The notes: generated by a model not told the origin, from the letters alone. 64,000 nucleotides of DNA from Knoellia koreensis (GCF_013041615.1 NZ_JABEPQ010000002.1:496001-560000), one strand, 5' to 3'. Counted from the first letter of the stretch, positions 37,443 to 50,328 are shown. Translations and numbers: made by a program.

Positions 37443-39431
37443 ATGCGCTCATGGCCGAGTGACCGGATCGCCTTTGGCGGCGACTACAACCCCGAGCAGT
37501 GGCCCCGCGAGACCTGGGCCGAGGACATGGCTCTGATGCGGGAGGCCGGGGTCAGCTTCGTGTCGCTCGGGATCTTCTCGTGGTCCTGGCTCGAACCGGC
37601 CAAGGGCGAGTACGAGTTCGGCTGGCTCGACGAGATCATGGACCTCCTGCACGCCAACGGCATCGCTGTCGACCTGGCCACCGCCACGGCGACTCCCCCG
37701 CCGTGGCTCTCGGCCGCGCACCCGGAGATGCTGCCGGTCGACCACGAGGGGCACACCCTGTGGCCGGGCAGCCGCCAGGCCTGGTGCCCCAGCTCGCCTG
37801 TCTTCCGCGAGTACGCCCTGGCCCTGACCCGCGAGCTCGGCCGCCGCTACCACGACCACCCGGCCCTGGCCCTGTGGCACGTCTCGAACGAGTACGCCTG
37901 CCACAACGTCCCCTGCTACTGCGACACCTGCGCAGCCGAGTTCCGGGTGTGGCTGCGTCGCCGCTACCCCGACCTGGACGCGATCAACGACGCGTGGGGC
38001 ACCGCCTTCTGGAGCCAGCGCTACACCGAGTGGGACCAGATCCTGCCGCCGCGCAAGACGACGACCTTCGCCAACCCCACCCAGCTGCTGGACTACCGCC
38101 GGTTCCAGTCCGACCAGCTGCTCGACTTCTACCGCGCCGAGAAGGCCGTCCTCGCCGAGACCAGCCCCGGCGTCCCCGTGACGACGAACTTCATGACCCT
38201 CACCAGCTTCCGTCACCTCGACTACAACCAGTGGGCCCCCGACCAGGACGTCGTCAGCACCGACCACTACCTCGTCGCCAGCCTCGACGACCCGGCCGCC
38301 GAGCTGTCGTTCTCCGCCGACCTCACGAGGGGCATCGCCGGCGGCCGGCCCTGGATGCTCATGGAGCACTCCACCAGCGCCGTCAACTGGCAGCCGGTCA
38401 ACCCCGCCAAGGCTCCGGGCGAGATGACCCGCAACAGCCTCGCCCACGTCGCCCGCGGCGCCGACTCCCTCGGGTTCTTCCAGTTCCGCCAGTCCCGTGC
38501 GGGCGCAGAGAAGTTCCACTCCGCCCTCGTCCCCCACGCCGGCCGCGACAGTGACCGGTTCCGCGAGGTGGCAGCGCTCGGCGCCCTCGCCGGCCGCCTC
38601 GGCGAGGTGGTCGGCAGCACCGTGACCTCGTCGGTCGCCATCCTGTTCGACTACCAGTCGAACTGGGCCGCTCAGGGGCCGTGCATGCCGTCTGCGGACC
38701 TCGACCCGGTCACCATGGCGACCACGGTCCACCGGCTCCTGCGCGAACGGGGCATCGCCGCGGACGTCGTGCACCCGGGTGCCGACCTCGCGGCATACGA
38801 CGTGGTCGTCGTCCCGACCCTGTATGCCGTGAGCGACGAGCACGCGGCGGCCGTCGCCGCCGCGGCGGAGCGGGGCGCGCAGGTGCTCGTCACCTACTTC
38901 TCCGGCATCAGCGACCTCGATGACCACGTCCGTCTCGGCGGCTACCCGGGCGCGTTCCGCGACCTGCTGGGAGTGCGGACGGAGGAGTTCTACCCGCTGG
39001 TGGCCGGGGACGCCGTCGCGCTCGGCACGGGCACGGGGACGCGGTGGTCCGAGCACCTCACCAGCACCGGAGCAGAGGTGGTGGACAGCTACGCCGACGG
39101 ACCCCTCGCCGGGCGACCCGCGATCACCCGCCGGCCCGTCGGCTCAGGCGCCGCGTGGTACCTCTCGACCTCACCCGACGACCACACGCTCGGCGCGCTA
39201 CTCGACCGGATCGTCTCGGACGCGGGCGTCCGGCCGGTCGCCGACGTCCCTGCGGGCGTCGAGGCCGCTCGCCGCAGCGCTGAGGGCGGGGCCTCGTGGC
39301 TGTTCCTGCTCAACCACACCGGCCAGGAGCAGGTGGTACCCGCGAGTGGGCACGACCTCGTGGCCGACGCGGCGGTCGACGGCCAGGTGACGCTGGCGCC
39401 GGGCGGCGTCGCCGTCGTCCGGGAGGGCTGA
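37443..39431 (+). CDS. GH42 beta-galactosidase
   Basis: This 662-residue enzyme hydrolyses terminal beta-galactosides in the cytoplasm (no signal peptide). The A-domain barrel starts IAFGGDYNPEQWPRETWAEDM. The acid/base is Glu150 in HVSNEY and the nucleophile Glu307 in MLMEHS. Cys115, Cys158, Cys160 and Cys163 match the zinc cluster of GH42 enzymes. The B domain (GAMMA-like trimerisation region) and small C domain follow. I start at the leaderless ATG. The gene is divergent from a sugar transporter and precedes DeoR and galK, giving a hydrolysis and phosphorylation route for imported galactosides. Confidence 0.95.
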   Translation: MRSWPSDRIAFGGDYNPEQWPRETWAEDMALMREAGVSFVSLGIFSWSWLEPAKGEYEFGWLDEIMDLLHANGIAVDLATATATPPPWLSAAHPEMLPVDHEGHTLWPGSRQAWCPSSPVFREYALALTRELGRRYHDHPALALWHVSNEYACHNVPCYCDTCAAEFRVWLRRRYPDLDAINDAWGTAFWSQRYTEWDQILPPRKTTTFANPTQLLDYRRFQSDQLLDFYRAEKAVLAETSPGVPVTTNFMTLTSFRHLDYNQWAPDQDVVSTDHYLVASLDDPAAELSFSADLTRGIAGGRPWMLMEHSTSAVNWQPVNPAKAPGEMTRNSLAHVARGADSLGFFQFRQSRAGAEKFHSALVPHAGRDSDRFREVAALGALAGRLGEVVGSTVTSSVAILFDYQSNWAAQGPCMPSADLDPVTMATTVHRLLRERGIAADVVHPGADLAAYDVVVVPTLYAVSDEHAAAVAAAAERGAQVLVTYFSGISDLDDHVRLGGYPGAFRDLLGVRTEEFYPLVAGDAVALGTGTGTRWSEHLTSTGAEVVDSYADGPLAGRPAITRRPVGSGAAWYLSTSPDDHTLGALLDRIVSDAGVRPVADVPAGVEAARRSAEGGASWLFLLNHTGQEQVVPASGHDLVADAAVDGQVTLAPGGVAVVREG

Positions 39432-39433
39432 GG

Positions 39434-40236
39434 ATGCTGGCGGGCCAGCGACGCAACCACATCGCCGAGGTCGTCGAACGCACCGGTGCCGTCCGGGTTT
39501 CGGACCTGGTGTCCGAGCTGGGCGTCTCCGACATGACCATCCGGCGCGACATCGACCAGCTCGCCGAACAGGGCCTGGTCGAGCGGGTGCACGGTGGCGC
39601 CGTCGCACTCTCGTCCCGCACCAGCGACGAGCCCGGGTTCCGCGCCAAGTCCACGCTCATGACCCGCCAGAAGCAGGCCATCGGCGAGGCGGCCGCGGCG
39701 CTGGTCGAGCCGGGTTCCTCGATCGGCATCTCCGCCGGGACCACGACGTACGAGCTGGCCCGCGCCGTGCGCTCGGTGCCGGACATCACCGTCGTCACCA
39801 ACTCGGTGCCGGTCGCCCAGCTGCTGCACGAGTCGGGCACACCGGGCCAGACCGTGGTGCTCACCGGCGGGGTCCGCACTCCGTCCGACGCGCTCGTCGG
39901 TCCGGTCGCGGTCGCCGCGCTGCGATCCCTGCACGTGGACCTGCTCTTCCTCGGCGCCCACGGGGTCGACCCGCAGGCGGGCCTCACGACGCCGAACCTG
40001 GTCGAGTCCGAGACCAACCGTGCGCTCGTGGCCTGCGCCCGCCGCACCTGCGTCCTCGTCGACCACACGAAGTTCGGCGTCGTCGGCCTCAGCACCTTCC
40101 TCGCCCTGGCAGACGTCGAGGTGCTCGTCACCGACGACGAGCTGTCGTCGCGGACCCGCGCCTCGGTCGCCGACGCGGTGGGCACCCTGGTCACCGCGAA
40201 ACGCCAGCGCATCCCCGGCCGCCTGCGGACCGGCTC

Positions 40237-40240
<4 letters not shown>
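39434..40240 (+). CDS. DeoR/GlpR family transcriptional repressor
   Basis: This 268-residue regulator has the DeoR N-terminal helix-turn-helix (RRNHIAEVVERTGAVRVSDLVSELGVSDMTIRRDIDQLAEQGLVERVHGGAV). The sugar-phosphate sensor domain follows, with IGISAGTTTYELARAV. The ATG follows the beta-galactosidase stop by two bases with GGGAGGG and AGG upstream. Its stop overlaps the galK GTG. By position I infer control of the galactoside genes with a sugar phosphate as inducer, acting at the site near 37400. Confidence 0.92.
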
Positions 40241-41433
<1,193 letters not shown>

Positions 41434-41456
41434 CAAGCCCGGCACTTGCGCGCGGT

Positions 41457-43295
41457 TCAGCGCGCGGAGGTCAGGGCCTCACCGGCTGCGAACACGTCGA
41501 GCACCACGTTGACGGCACCGATCGCACCGTTGCTCGCCGTGCTGTAGGTCGCCTGGCGTCCGTCGGCCACGACCACGGAGATGCCACCGGCAACTCGGGC
41601 CCCTGCGCCCGGCGACAGCGCGACCGCCGTGCCGTCCGCCACGCCGAAGGCGAGCTGCGTCGGGTCGGCCATGGTCGCGGCATACAAGCGGCCCCAACGG
41701 TATTCGCTCGTCAGGCTGGGCACGATGCTCGCCGACACGAGGCCGAGTCCGGGCTGCCACTGCGCGTCGTCGGCACGGAACGCTGCGATGCCCTGGTCCT
41801 CCACGGTGCTCGAGGTCGGGTCGGCCTTGGGCGACCAGCGGGCGCCGACGGCGGCCGCCATGTGGTCGTCGGCGAGGAAGGCGGGCGCGGTGCGGGCGGC
41901 CCCACCCACCCAGCTCCGGAACGACGCGTCACCCATCGCCGGCGCCAACGTGGTCGCGTCCGCGGCGGTCACCACGACACCGGCAGCACCGGCGAGGTCA
42001 GGAGCAGTCCAGCCCGGTCCGTAGGTCGAGGTCACGACCGACCCGGCCCAGCCGGCGGTCTTGAGGGCCGCGGCATACGCCTGGGCGGTCGCGGTGTCAC
42101 CGGACGAGGCCGACACGACGACGATGCGCGACTGCTTCGGCGAGGCGACGCCGGCCGACGCGGTGCGCACGAAGTCGGGCAGCGCACCGTCCTTGACCGC
42201 ACCGTCGAGCAGCCCACCACCGAGGTAGGTCGTGCCCGTGCCGGGTGCCGAGGGCGCACGCCACCCGGTGGGGGCCGGCGGGGCGACCGGCGCACCGTCG
42301 ATGCTCGGGGTGCGCGTCGTCATGTCGTATGCCGCCGTGCCCGGCGTGAGCAGGTGGGTGAGGACGTTGCGCGCCGAGAGCAGGGCGAGCGGGCCGACCC
42401 ACTGGTGGGTGGCGTTCAGGGTCTCGAAGTCGACGACCGCCGCCGAGCTTGCGCCGAAGACGCCGCTCAGGGTGGTGTCGTCGTCGGCGCGGACACCGGT
42501 CGCGTAGTCGACGCCGACCCCGAGACGCGACTGACCGGCATACCTCTCGTCGCTCGTGGCGATCGTCGACAGCAGCCGCCCGAAACGACCACGCTGGTAG
42601 AAGTGCTGGTCGAAGATCGCGCGCTGCGACCCGAACGACAACCCGCGCTCGAGGTCAGGGTCGTCACCCCACCACATGAGGGTGCTGCCCTGCCGCAGGC
42701 CGTCGGCCGGTCCGAGCTTGCCCGTGAACCCGTTGATCATGTTGCGCGACTCGACCGCGGCGCCCGCGCTCGTGCCGCCCAGCGCGACACCGCGGGTCAC
42801 GGCGCGCTCCATCGCCTGCTCGGCGGGCGAGCCGGCCAGCACCTGCATCGCGATGCCCTGGTCGCCGCCGAGGACGTAGATGCCGTCGGTGGAGGGCGCG
42901 TCGAAGATCGTGCTGTTGGCCGGGTTCATCGCGTCCTTGCGGTTCAGCAGGACGGCCAGCGTGGCGGTGCAGCCGGTGTAGGGCGGCGGCACGACGGAGT
43001 CGCAGATGGCGTCGATCTGGTCGGTGCGCTGCTGGGCCAGGGCGAGGTTCTCGGCGCGGTCCTTGGCCTTGTCTCCGTAGGAGCTCGGCACGACGACGAG
43101 GTCGACGGTCGGGCCGCTCGCCCCCTCGGCGGCGATGCGCGAGAAACCCTCGAGCGAGGGCCGCTCGTAGCCACCGCCGATCGGCACGAGCGTGCCCGTG
43201 GGCGGGGCCGCCCCAGCCGGTGCCACGGCGACGACGGCGGGCACCACGAGGGTGACGACACAGGCGGACAGGGCGGTGCGGACGGTGCGCCTCAT
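41457..43295 (-). CDS. Secreted cyanophycinase-like (S51) protein with extra C-terminal domain
   Basis: This 612-residue protein has a signal peptide (MRRTVRTALSACVVTLVVPAVVAVAPAGAA). The N-terminal domain carries the cyanophycinase features GGDQ (143-146), the nucleophile elbow GGTSAGAAVES (Ser176) and FDQHFYQRGRFGRLLS. A second region from about residue 350 begins GTTYLGGGLLDGAV and RIVVVSASSGDTATAQAYAAALKTAG; it looks like a related flavodoxin-like fold without an obvious nucleophile. Extracellular cyanophycinases degrade multi-Arg-poly-Asp; here the substrate could also be another peptide. No cyanophycin synthetase is nearby, consistent with scavenging. Confidence 0.85.
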   Translation of the reverse strand: MRRTVRTALSACVVTLVVPAVVAVAPAGAAPPTGTLVPIGGGYERPSLEGFSRIAAEGASGPTVDLVVVPSSYGDKAKDRAENLALAQQRTDQIDAICDSVVPPPYTGCTATLAVLLNRKDAMNPANSTIFDAPSTDGIYVLGGDQGIAMQVLAGSPAEQAMERAVTRGVALGGTSAGAAVESRNMINGFTGKLGPADGLRQGSTLMWWGDDPDLERGLSFGSQRAIFDQHFYQRGRFGRLLSTIATSDERYAGQSRLGVGVDYATGVRADDDTTLSGVFGASSAAVVDFETLNATHQWVGPLALLSARNVLTHLLTPGTAAYDMTTRTPSIDGAPVAPPAPTGWRAPSAPGTGTTYLGGGLLDGAVKDGALPDFVRTASAGVASPKQSRIVVVSASSGDTATAQAYAAALKTAGWAGSVVTSTYGPGWTAPDLAGAAGVVVTAADATTLAPAMGDASFRSWVGGAARTAPAFLADDHMAAAVGARWSPKADPTSSTVEDQGIAAFRADDAQWQPGLGLVSASIVPSLTSEYRWGRLYAATMADPTQLAFGVADGTAVALSPGAGARVAGGISVVVADGRQATYSTASNGAIGAVNVVLDVFAAGEALTSAR

Positions 43296-43388
43296 GAGGG
43301 CAACGTAGCCCGGTTCGGGTGCCCGCAGCGCGCTGAGCAGCGACTTTTCGGTGGGCGGACCCGGCTGGTGCGGCCTGCGGCGGGCGGC

Positions 43389-44192
43389 TCAACCGAGGTC
43401 GTAGTCGACGACCACCGCGGCGTGGTCGGACCAGCGCTGGTCGTATGCCGCCGCGCGGCCGGCCCACGCGGTCGTCGCCCGCCGGGCGAGCGGTGCGCTC
43501 GCGAGCTGGTAGTCGATGCGCCACCCCGAGTCGTTGTCGAACGCCTGCCCACGCCACGACCACCACGTGTACGGGCCCGGGCCGGGGCCGTGGTGGGCCC
43601 GGTGCACGTCGACCCACGCGCCCCCGTCGAACCAGCGGTCGAGGTAGGCCCGCTCGTCGGCGAGGAACCCGGACTTCTTGAGGTTGCCCTTCCAGTTCTT
43701 CAGGTCGTGCTCGTGGTGGGCGATGTTGAGGTCGCCGGTCACCACGGCGAGCGCACCTGCCGCGGCCCACCCCTGCAAGCGGGCCGTCAGCGCGTCGAGG
43801 AAGCGGTACTTCTCGGCCTGCCGATCGGTGCCGGCCTCCCCGGTGTGGACGTAGGTCGACGCGACCGTCACGATGCCGGCCGGGGTGTCCAGGTCGGCCT
43901 CGACCCAGCGGCCGGCGCCGTCGAACTCGACTGGCCCGACCGACGTCGAGACGCGCAGCTGCGGGTCACGGCTGACGACCGCGACAACGGCGCGCCCCTT
44001 CGACTCCGCCTCGGTGTGCGCGACGTGCCACCCCACGAAGCCCCCTTCGTCGAGCACCGTCCGCAGCTGCTCGTCGCTGGCCCGCACCTCCTGCAGGCAC
44101 AGGACGTCGGGTTGCTGCTCGGCCAGCCACTGCAGGCCGCCTCGGCGGGCGGCGGCGCGAATCCCGTTGACGTTGGCGCAGATCAGTCGCAC
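43389..44192 (-). CDS. xthA: Exodeoxyribonuclease III
   Basis: This 267-residue AP endonuclease and 3'-5' exonuclease acts in base excision repair. Active-site motifs are NVNGIRAA, LQEVRASDEQL, GDLNIAHHEHDLKN, WRIDYQLAS and the final RWSDHAAVVVDY with the catalytic Asp-His pair. I start at the GTG (VRLICANVNG) because further upstream the frame is antisense to the S10 peptidase gene. It is divergent from that gene with a 51-bp gap, and no regulatory element stands out. Confidence 0.94.
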   Translation of the reverse strand: MRLICANVNGIRAAARRGGLQWLAEQQPDVLCLQEVRASDEQLRTVLDEGGFVGWHVAHTEAESKGRAVVAVVSRDPQLRVSTSVGPVEFDGAGRWVEADLDTPAGIVTVASTYVHTGEAGTDRQAEKYRFLDALTARLQGWAAAGALAVVTGDLNIAHHEHDLKNWKGNLKKSGFLADERAYLDRWFDGGAWVDVHRAHHGPGPGPYTWWSWRGQAFDNDSGWRIDYQLASAPLARRATTAWAGRAAAYDQRWSDHAAVVVDYDLG

Positions 44193-44243
44193 GCCGCATA
44201 TTCTCCGTGTCGGCTCCAAGCCGCCCGCACTAGGGTGCGGACC

Positions 44244-45806
44244 ATGAGCGACGACGCGGCCGACCGCCCCACCTCCTCGACGCCGACGACCCCCGCGGCG
44301 ACGGCACCGACTGCGAGCCGGGAGGGCGACACCACCACGACCTCGACCGACACCACGACGGTGACGACGACCCCCGCACCGCCGAAGGACGACCTCGTCA
44401 CCACCCAGCACACCATCTCGATCGGGCGCCGCAAGCTTCGCTACAGCGCCACGACCGGTCGGGTCGTGCTGCGCGAGGAGGTCTTCGAGGACGACGTCTT
44501 CAAGGGGTTGCGTGCGAAGGCCGAGCTCAACCTCACGGCATACGTCGCCGACGTCCCCAAGGGGACCAACCGCCCGGTGACGTTCGCCTTCAACGGTGGC
44601 CCCGGGTCGAGCTCGGTCTGGCTGCACCTCGGGCTGCTCGGGCCGCGGCGCGTGGACTCCGGCGACGTCGGCGACCTCACCCCGCCGCCCTACGCGCTCG
44701 TCGACAACCCACAGTCGCTGCTGGCCGTCTCCGACCTCGTCTTCATCGACCCCGTCTCGACTGGGTACTCGCGCGCGGTCGAGGGCGGCAAGGCCAAGGA
44801 CTTCCACGGGTTCACCAAGGACATCGAGAGCGTCGGTGAGCTGATCCGGCTCTGGACGAGCCGCGAAGGCCGTTGGCTGTCACCGAAGTTCGTCGCCGGC
44901 GAGTCGTACGGCACCATCCGCGCGTCGGCCCTGGCGGAGCACCTCCAGTCGCACTACGGCCTCTACCTCAACGGCATCATGCTCATCAGCTCGGTCATCG
45001 ATCTCGACACCGTCGACTTCGAGTACCGCAACGACCGGGCGTACGTCGACTACCTGCCCACGTACGCGGCGACCGCGCACTACCACGGCAAGCACGGCCG
45101 CAAGGCGCTCAAGACCGTGCTCGCGGAGGCGCAGGAGTACGCCGAGCGCGACTACCCGTGGGCGCTGGCCCGCGGGTCGCGCCTCACCAGGGCCGAGCGA
45201 GCCGAGCACGTCTCTCGGCTCGCCGGCCTCATCGGCCTGTCCGAGGACTACGTCGACCGCGCCGACCTGCGGGTCGAGCACGTGCACTTCTTCACCGAGC
45301 TGCTGCGCGACGAGGGGCTGGCCGTCGGGCGCCTCGACTCGCGCTTCACCGGTCCCCTGGCCCACGGCAACGCCGCCACGTGGGACGCCGACCCGTCGAT
45401 GGACGCGATCACGGGCCCCTACACGGCCGCCCTCAACCACTACCTGAGTGAGGAGCTCGGCTACCGCCAGGACCTGCCCTACACGACCAGTTCCAGCCGG
45501 GCCTTCAAGGAGTGGAGCTACAAGGAGTTCGAGGGCAAGCCGGTCGACGTCAGCGGCAAGCTGGCCCGGGCGATGCGCGCCAACCCGCACCTCCAGGTCC
45601 ACGTGTCCTACGGCTACTACGACGGGGCCACGCCCTACTGGGCCGCCGAGGACGCGATGGCCCACCTCGACATCCCGGCCGAGCTGCGCACCAACCTGCA
45701 CCACGACTACTACGACGCCGGCCACATGATGTACGTCCACGAGCCCAGCCGGCTCCAGCAGTCCGCCGACCTTGCCGCGTTCGTGGAGCGCGCCAGCAAC
45801 CAGTGA
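44244..45806 (+). CDS. S10 family serine carboxypeptidase-like protein
   Basis: This 520-residue protein has the S10 core: NGGPGSSS near 118-124, the nucleophile motif GESYG (Ser221), an Asp in GYYDGATPYWA and the His in YDAGHMMY. There is no signal peptide. The first 50 residues are dominated by Thr, Pro, Ala and Ser, which suggests a flexible extension. The chosen ATG is the first after the divergent xthA gene; a very long upstream frame is antisense to xthA and the cyanophycinase-like gene. It probably removes C-terminal residues from peptides in the cytoplasm. A hairpin follows the stop. Confidence 0.9.
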   Translation: MSDDAADRPTSSTPTTPAATAPTASREGDTTTTSTDTTTVTTTPAPPKDDLVTTQHTISIGRRKLRYSATTGRVVLREEVFEDDVFKGLRAKAELNLTAYVADVPKGTNRPVTFAFNGGPGSSSVWLHLGLLGPRRVDSGDVGDLTPPPYALVDNPQSLLAVSDLVFIDPVSTGYSRAVEGGKAKDFHGFTKDIESVGELIRLWTSREGRWLSPKFVAGESYGTIRASALAEHLQSHYGLYLNGIMLISSVIDLDTVDFEYRNDRAYVDYLPTYAATAHYHGKHGRKALKTVLAEAQEYAERDYPWALARGSRLTRAERAEHVSRLAGLIGLSEDYVDRADLRVEHVHFFTELLRDEGLAVGRLDSRFTGPLAHGNAATWDADPSMDAITGPYTAALNHYLSEELGYRQDLPYTTSSSRAFKEWSYKEFEGKPVDVSGKLARAMRANPHLQVHVSYGYYDGATPYWAAEDAMAHLDIPAELRTNLHHDYYDAGHMMYVHEPSRLQQSADLAAFVERASNQ

Positions 45807-45821
45807 CCCTGGCCGCTCGCC

Positions 45822-45865
45822 GCGTCTGCGTGAGTGGTGGTCATGGCCGCCATTCACGCAGACGC
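45822..45865 (+). terminator. 20-bp hairpin abutting the next ribosome-binding site
   Basis: Arms 45822-45841 and 45846-45865 pair along 20 bases (17 Watson-Crick and three G-T pairs, outer part GCGTCTGCGTGA) around the loop CATG. It begins 16 bases after the S10 peptidase stop, and its last base directly precedes the AAGGAGG (45866-45872) of the HprK-like gene. It may be a terminator of the S10 gene, or in read-through RNA a structure that controls access to that ribosome-binding site. No T-run follows. Confidence 0.65.
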
Positions 45866-45879
45866 AAGGAGGCACCGAG

Positions 45880-46689
45880 GTGAGACGCGGGCGGTATGCC
45901 GTGGACGCGATGGGCGTGCGCGTCGTCACCGAGGTGACCGGTGACCGCGCGGACGAGGTCCTCGACCGCCTCCCCGACCTCTGGGACCTCTGCCCGGCCG
46001 ACGCCCTCCCCGAGGATCCACCCACCGCGACGGTCGAGGTCGTCCACGACACCGACGAGGCGACCGGCCGCGCCGCCGACGCGGCCGGCCAGGTCTCACG
46101 GCGGCATACCGATGACCTCCTGCAGGTCCTCACGCAACGCATCACCGTGGCGGCCATCGACGCCCTCGCCGGTCGGCTCCACCTGCTCCACGCCGCCTGC
46201 CTCGCCGACCCGGCCACCGGGGCCGCGCACGCGTTCGTCGCCCCGGGCGGCACCGGGAAGACGACGCTCGTGCGCACCCTCGGACCCGGCCTCGGCTACG
46301 TGACCGACGAGACCGTCGCCGTCGCCGACGACCTGGCGATCCGTCCCTACCCCAAGCCGCTGTCGATCCGTCGCGCACCGGGCAGCCTGCTCAAGGACGA
46401 GACGCCGCCGCGAGCGCTCGGCCTCACCGCACCGACCGGCCCGGTGACGTTGCGCGCGCTGTGGCTCCTCGACCGCCGCGACGACCATGAAGGGCCGCCC
46501 ACGACCGAGCTGTTCGACCCGCTGGGCGCCGTGGTCGCCCTGACCCAGCAGGTCTCCCACCTCGCCGCGCTGGACCGCCCCCTCCGGCGCCTGGCCGCAC
46601 TCGTCGACGCCGTCGGCGGCCTGCGGCGCGTCACCTACCGCGACGCGACCGACCTTCGGCCCCTCCTCGACGAGGGGGTGACGCCATGA
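45880..46689 (+). CDS. HprK-like P-loop protein
   Basis: This 269-residue protein starts at GTG with AAGGAGG 7 bases upstream. A P-loop PGGTGKTTL lies at residues 122-130, then VTDETVAVA (141-149) and PYPKPLSIRRAPGSLL. This pattern is shared with HPr kinase-like proteins found beside PqqD-like proteins in RiPP (for example lasso-peptide) clusters and beside asparagine-synthase-like genes. It is not a true HPr kinase: the HprK signature region is missing. Its stop overlaps the ATG of the PqqD-like gene. No precursor, cyclase or protease gene is adjacent. The function is unknown; nucleotide-dependent modification of a protein or peptide is an inference. Confidence 0.8.
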   Translation: MRRGRYAVDAMGVRVVTEVTGDRADEVLDRLPDLWDLCPADALPEDPPTATVEVVHDTDEATGRAADAAGQVSRRHTDDLLQVLTQRITVAAIDALAGRLHLLHAACLADPATGAAHAFVAPGGTGKTTLVRTLGPGLGYVTDETVAVADDLAIRPYPKPLSIRRAPGSLLKDETPPRALGLTAPTGPVTLRALWLLDRRDDHEGPPTTELFDPLGAVVALTQQVSHLAALDRPLRRLAALVDAVGGLRRVTYRDATDLRPLLDEGVTP

Positions 46690-46958
46690 TGGTGCGCGCC
46701 GTGCCGCCGACGGACCGCATCGACCACGAGGGTGAGGCGGTGGTGCTGGTCGGCGCGCAGGTCGTGCGCCTGAGCGCCCTCGCCACGACCGTGCTCGACC
46801 TCGCGGTCACGTGGCGAGGCGATGGCGAGCTCGCGGCGCGGCTGGTCGCCGCCCACGGCCCGCCACCGGGCGACGCGGACCCGCAGTCCGCCACCCGGGC
46901 GGTGCTCGAGCAGCTCGTCGCCCACGGCCTGCTCGAACGGGACGAAACCGCTCCGTGA
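46686..46958 (+). CDS. PqqD-like (RiPP recognition element) small protein
   Basis: This 90-residue protein begins with ATG ATG, and the first overlaps the HprK-like stop. The pattern [45 protein letters not shown] fits the winged-helix PqqD fold that binds precursor peptides in RiPP pathways. A conserved-looking C-terminal helix ([16 protein letters not shown]) follows. Coupling to the HprK-like gene suggests that the two proteins act together. No peptide substrate is recognisable in the flanks. Confidence 0.75.
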   Translation: MMVRAVPPTDRIDHEGEAVVLVGAQVVRLSALATTVLDLAVTWRGDGELAARLVAAHGPPPGDADPQSATRAVLEQLVAHGLLERDETAP

Positions 46959-47065
46959 CCCGGCGCGCGGTGCGTCGCCGTGGGCAAACCGGGCAGAGTG
47001 CGCCACAGTGGTGGGCGATGCGGGTCGCCCGACGCGCCCGCCAGCGTGGACAAAGGAGCAAGGGC

Positions 47066-47863
47066 ATGAAAACACCCCCGCTGCAGAGGCGACTGCTCGC
47101 CGAGGCGCTGGGCACCTTCTGGCTCGTGTTCGGCGGCTGCGGCAGCGCGATCTTCGCCGCGAAGTTCCTGGTGCCGAACATCACCGCGGGTGGCACCGCC
47201 GTGCAGCTCGGCATCGGCTTCCTCGGCGTCGCCCTCGCGTTCGGGCTCACCGTGCTGACGATGGCGTATGCCGTGGGTTACGTGTCGGGTGCGCACTTCA
47301 ACCCGGCCGTGACGATCGGTGTCGCCGTGGCCAGGCGGTTCCCGTGGAAGGACGTGCCGGCCTACATCATCGTCCAGGTCGTGGGCGGCCTCCTCGCGGG
47401 CCTGGCGCTGTGGGGCATCGCGCGCGGCGTCCCCGGGTTCGAGGTCACCGGCAACCTCGCGGCCAACGGCTACGGCGACCACTCCCCCGGCGGCTACACG
47501 CTGACCGCGGTCCTGGCCGCCGAGGCGATCCTCACCGCGTTCTTCCTCTACGTCATCCTCGGCGTCACCGACGAGCGCGCGCCCTCGGGCTTCGCGCCGC
47601 TGGCCATCGGCTTCGCGCTGACGCTGATCCACCTCATCTCGATCCCGATCAGCAACACCTCGGTCAACCCGGCCCGCTCGACCGCCGTCGCCTTCTTCAA
47701 CGGCAACGGTGCACCCGGACAGCTCTGGGCGTTCTGGCTGGCGCCGATCGTCGGTGCGGCGATCGCCGGTGCGACCTACCACCTGGTCACCGGCGTCGAC
47801 CGCCGCGCCGAGGACATCGTCGGCGTCTCCGACCCCGAGGTGCTCACGCCGGACGTCACCTGA
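47066..47863 (+). CDS. aqpZ: Aquaporin Z-like water channel
   Basis: This 265-residue MIP-family protein has six transmembrane segments and two NPA boxes: HFNPAVT (79-81) and SVNPARST (201-203). The Arg following the second NPA and the absence of the glycerol-facilitator Asp after it favour a water channel. The ATG has AAAGGAG about 7 bases upstream; the longer frame runs through the PqqD-like gene. A strong intrinsic terminator follows. The 107-bp gap upstream shows no clear promoter. Confidence 0.94.
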   Translation: MKTPPLQRRLLAEALGTFWLVFGGCGSAIFAAKFLVPNITAGGTAVQLGIGFLGVALAFGLTVLTMAYAVGYVSGAHFNPAVTIGVAVARRFPWKDVPAYIIVQVVGGLLAGLALWGIARGVPGFEVTGNLAANGYGDHSPGGYTLTAVLAAEAILTAFFLYVILGVTDERAPSGFAPLAIGFALTLIHLISIPISNTSVNPARSTAVAFFNGNGAPGQLWAFWLAPIVGAAIAGATYHLVTGVDRRAEDIVGVSDPEVLTPDVT

Positions 47864-47889
47864 GCGATCCACACCCTCACGACGACGCG

Positions 47890-47928
47890 GGTATGCCGCC
47901 GTCCCCGAGCCGGGGACGGCGGCATACC
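47890..47928 (+). terminator. Intrinsic terminator after aqpZ
   Basis: Perfect 17-bp arms (47890-47906 and 47912-47928, GGTATGCCGCCGTCCCC and its complement) flank a 5-base loop and are followed by TTT. The base of the stem on each side is the recurrent GTATGCCG motif. Nineteen bases of the right arm and loop edge (47910-47928) also occur at 53070-53088 inside the Nudix-GNAT gene. Confidence 0.88.
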
Positions 47929-47960
47929 TTTGCCTGCCCTCGCCCCGGGCCATAGCCTGA

Positions 47961-50255
<2,295 letters not shown>

Positions 50256-50291
50256 ACGACGCTGCCGGCATCCCGGAGCGTGCCAAAAGTT

Positions 50292-50328
50292 GAGGCCCGG
50301 ACCATCGGGGGGAAATGGTCCGGGCCTC
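50292..50328. terminator. Hairpin between convergent icd and ArsR-phosphatase genes
   Basis: Perfect 14-bp arms (50292-50305 GAGGCCCGGACCAT and 50315-50328) flank a 9-base loop. It lies 36 bases after the icd stop and 18 bases beyond the end of the opposing gene, so it can serve both directions. No T-run. Confidence 0.75.
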
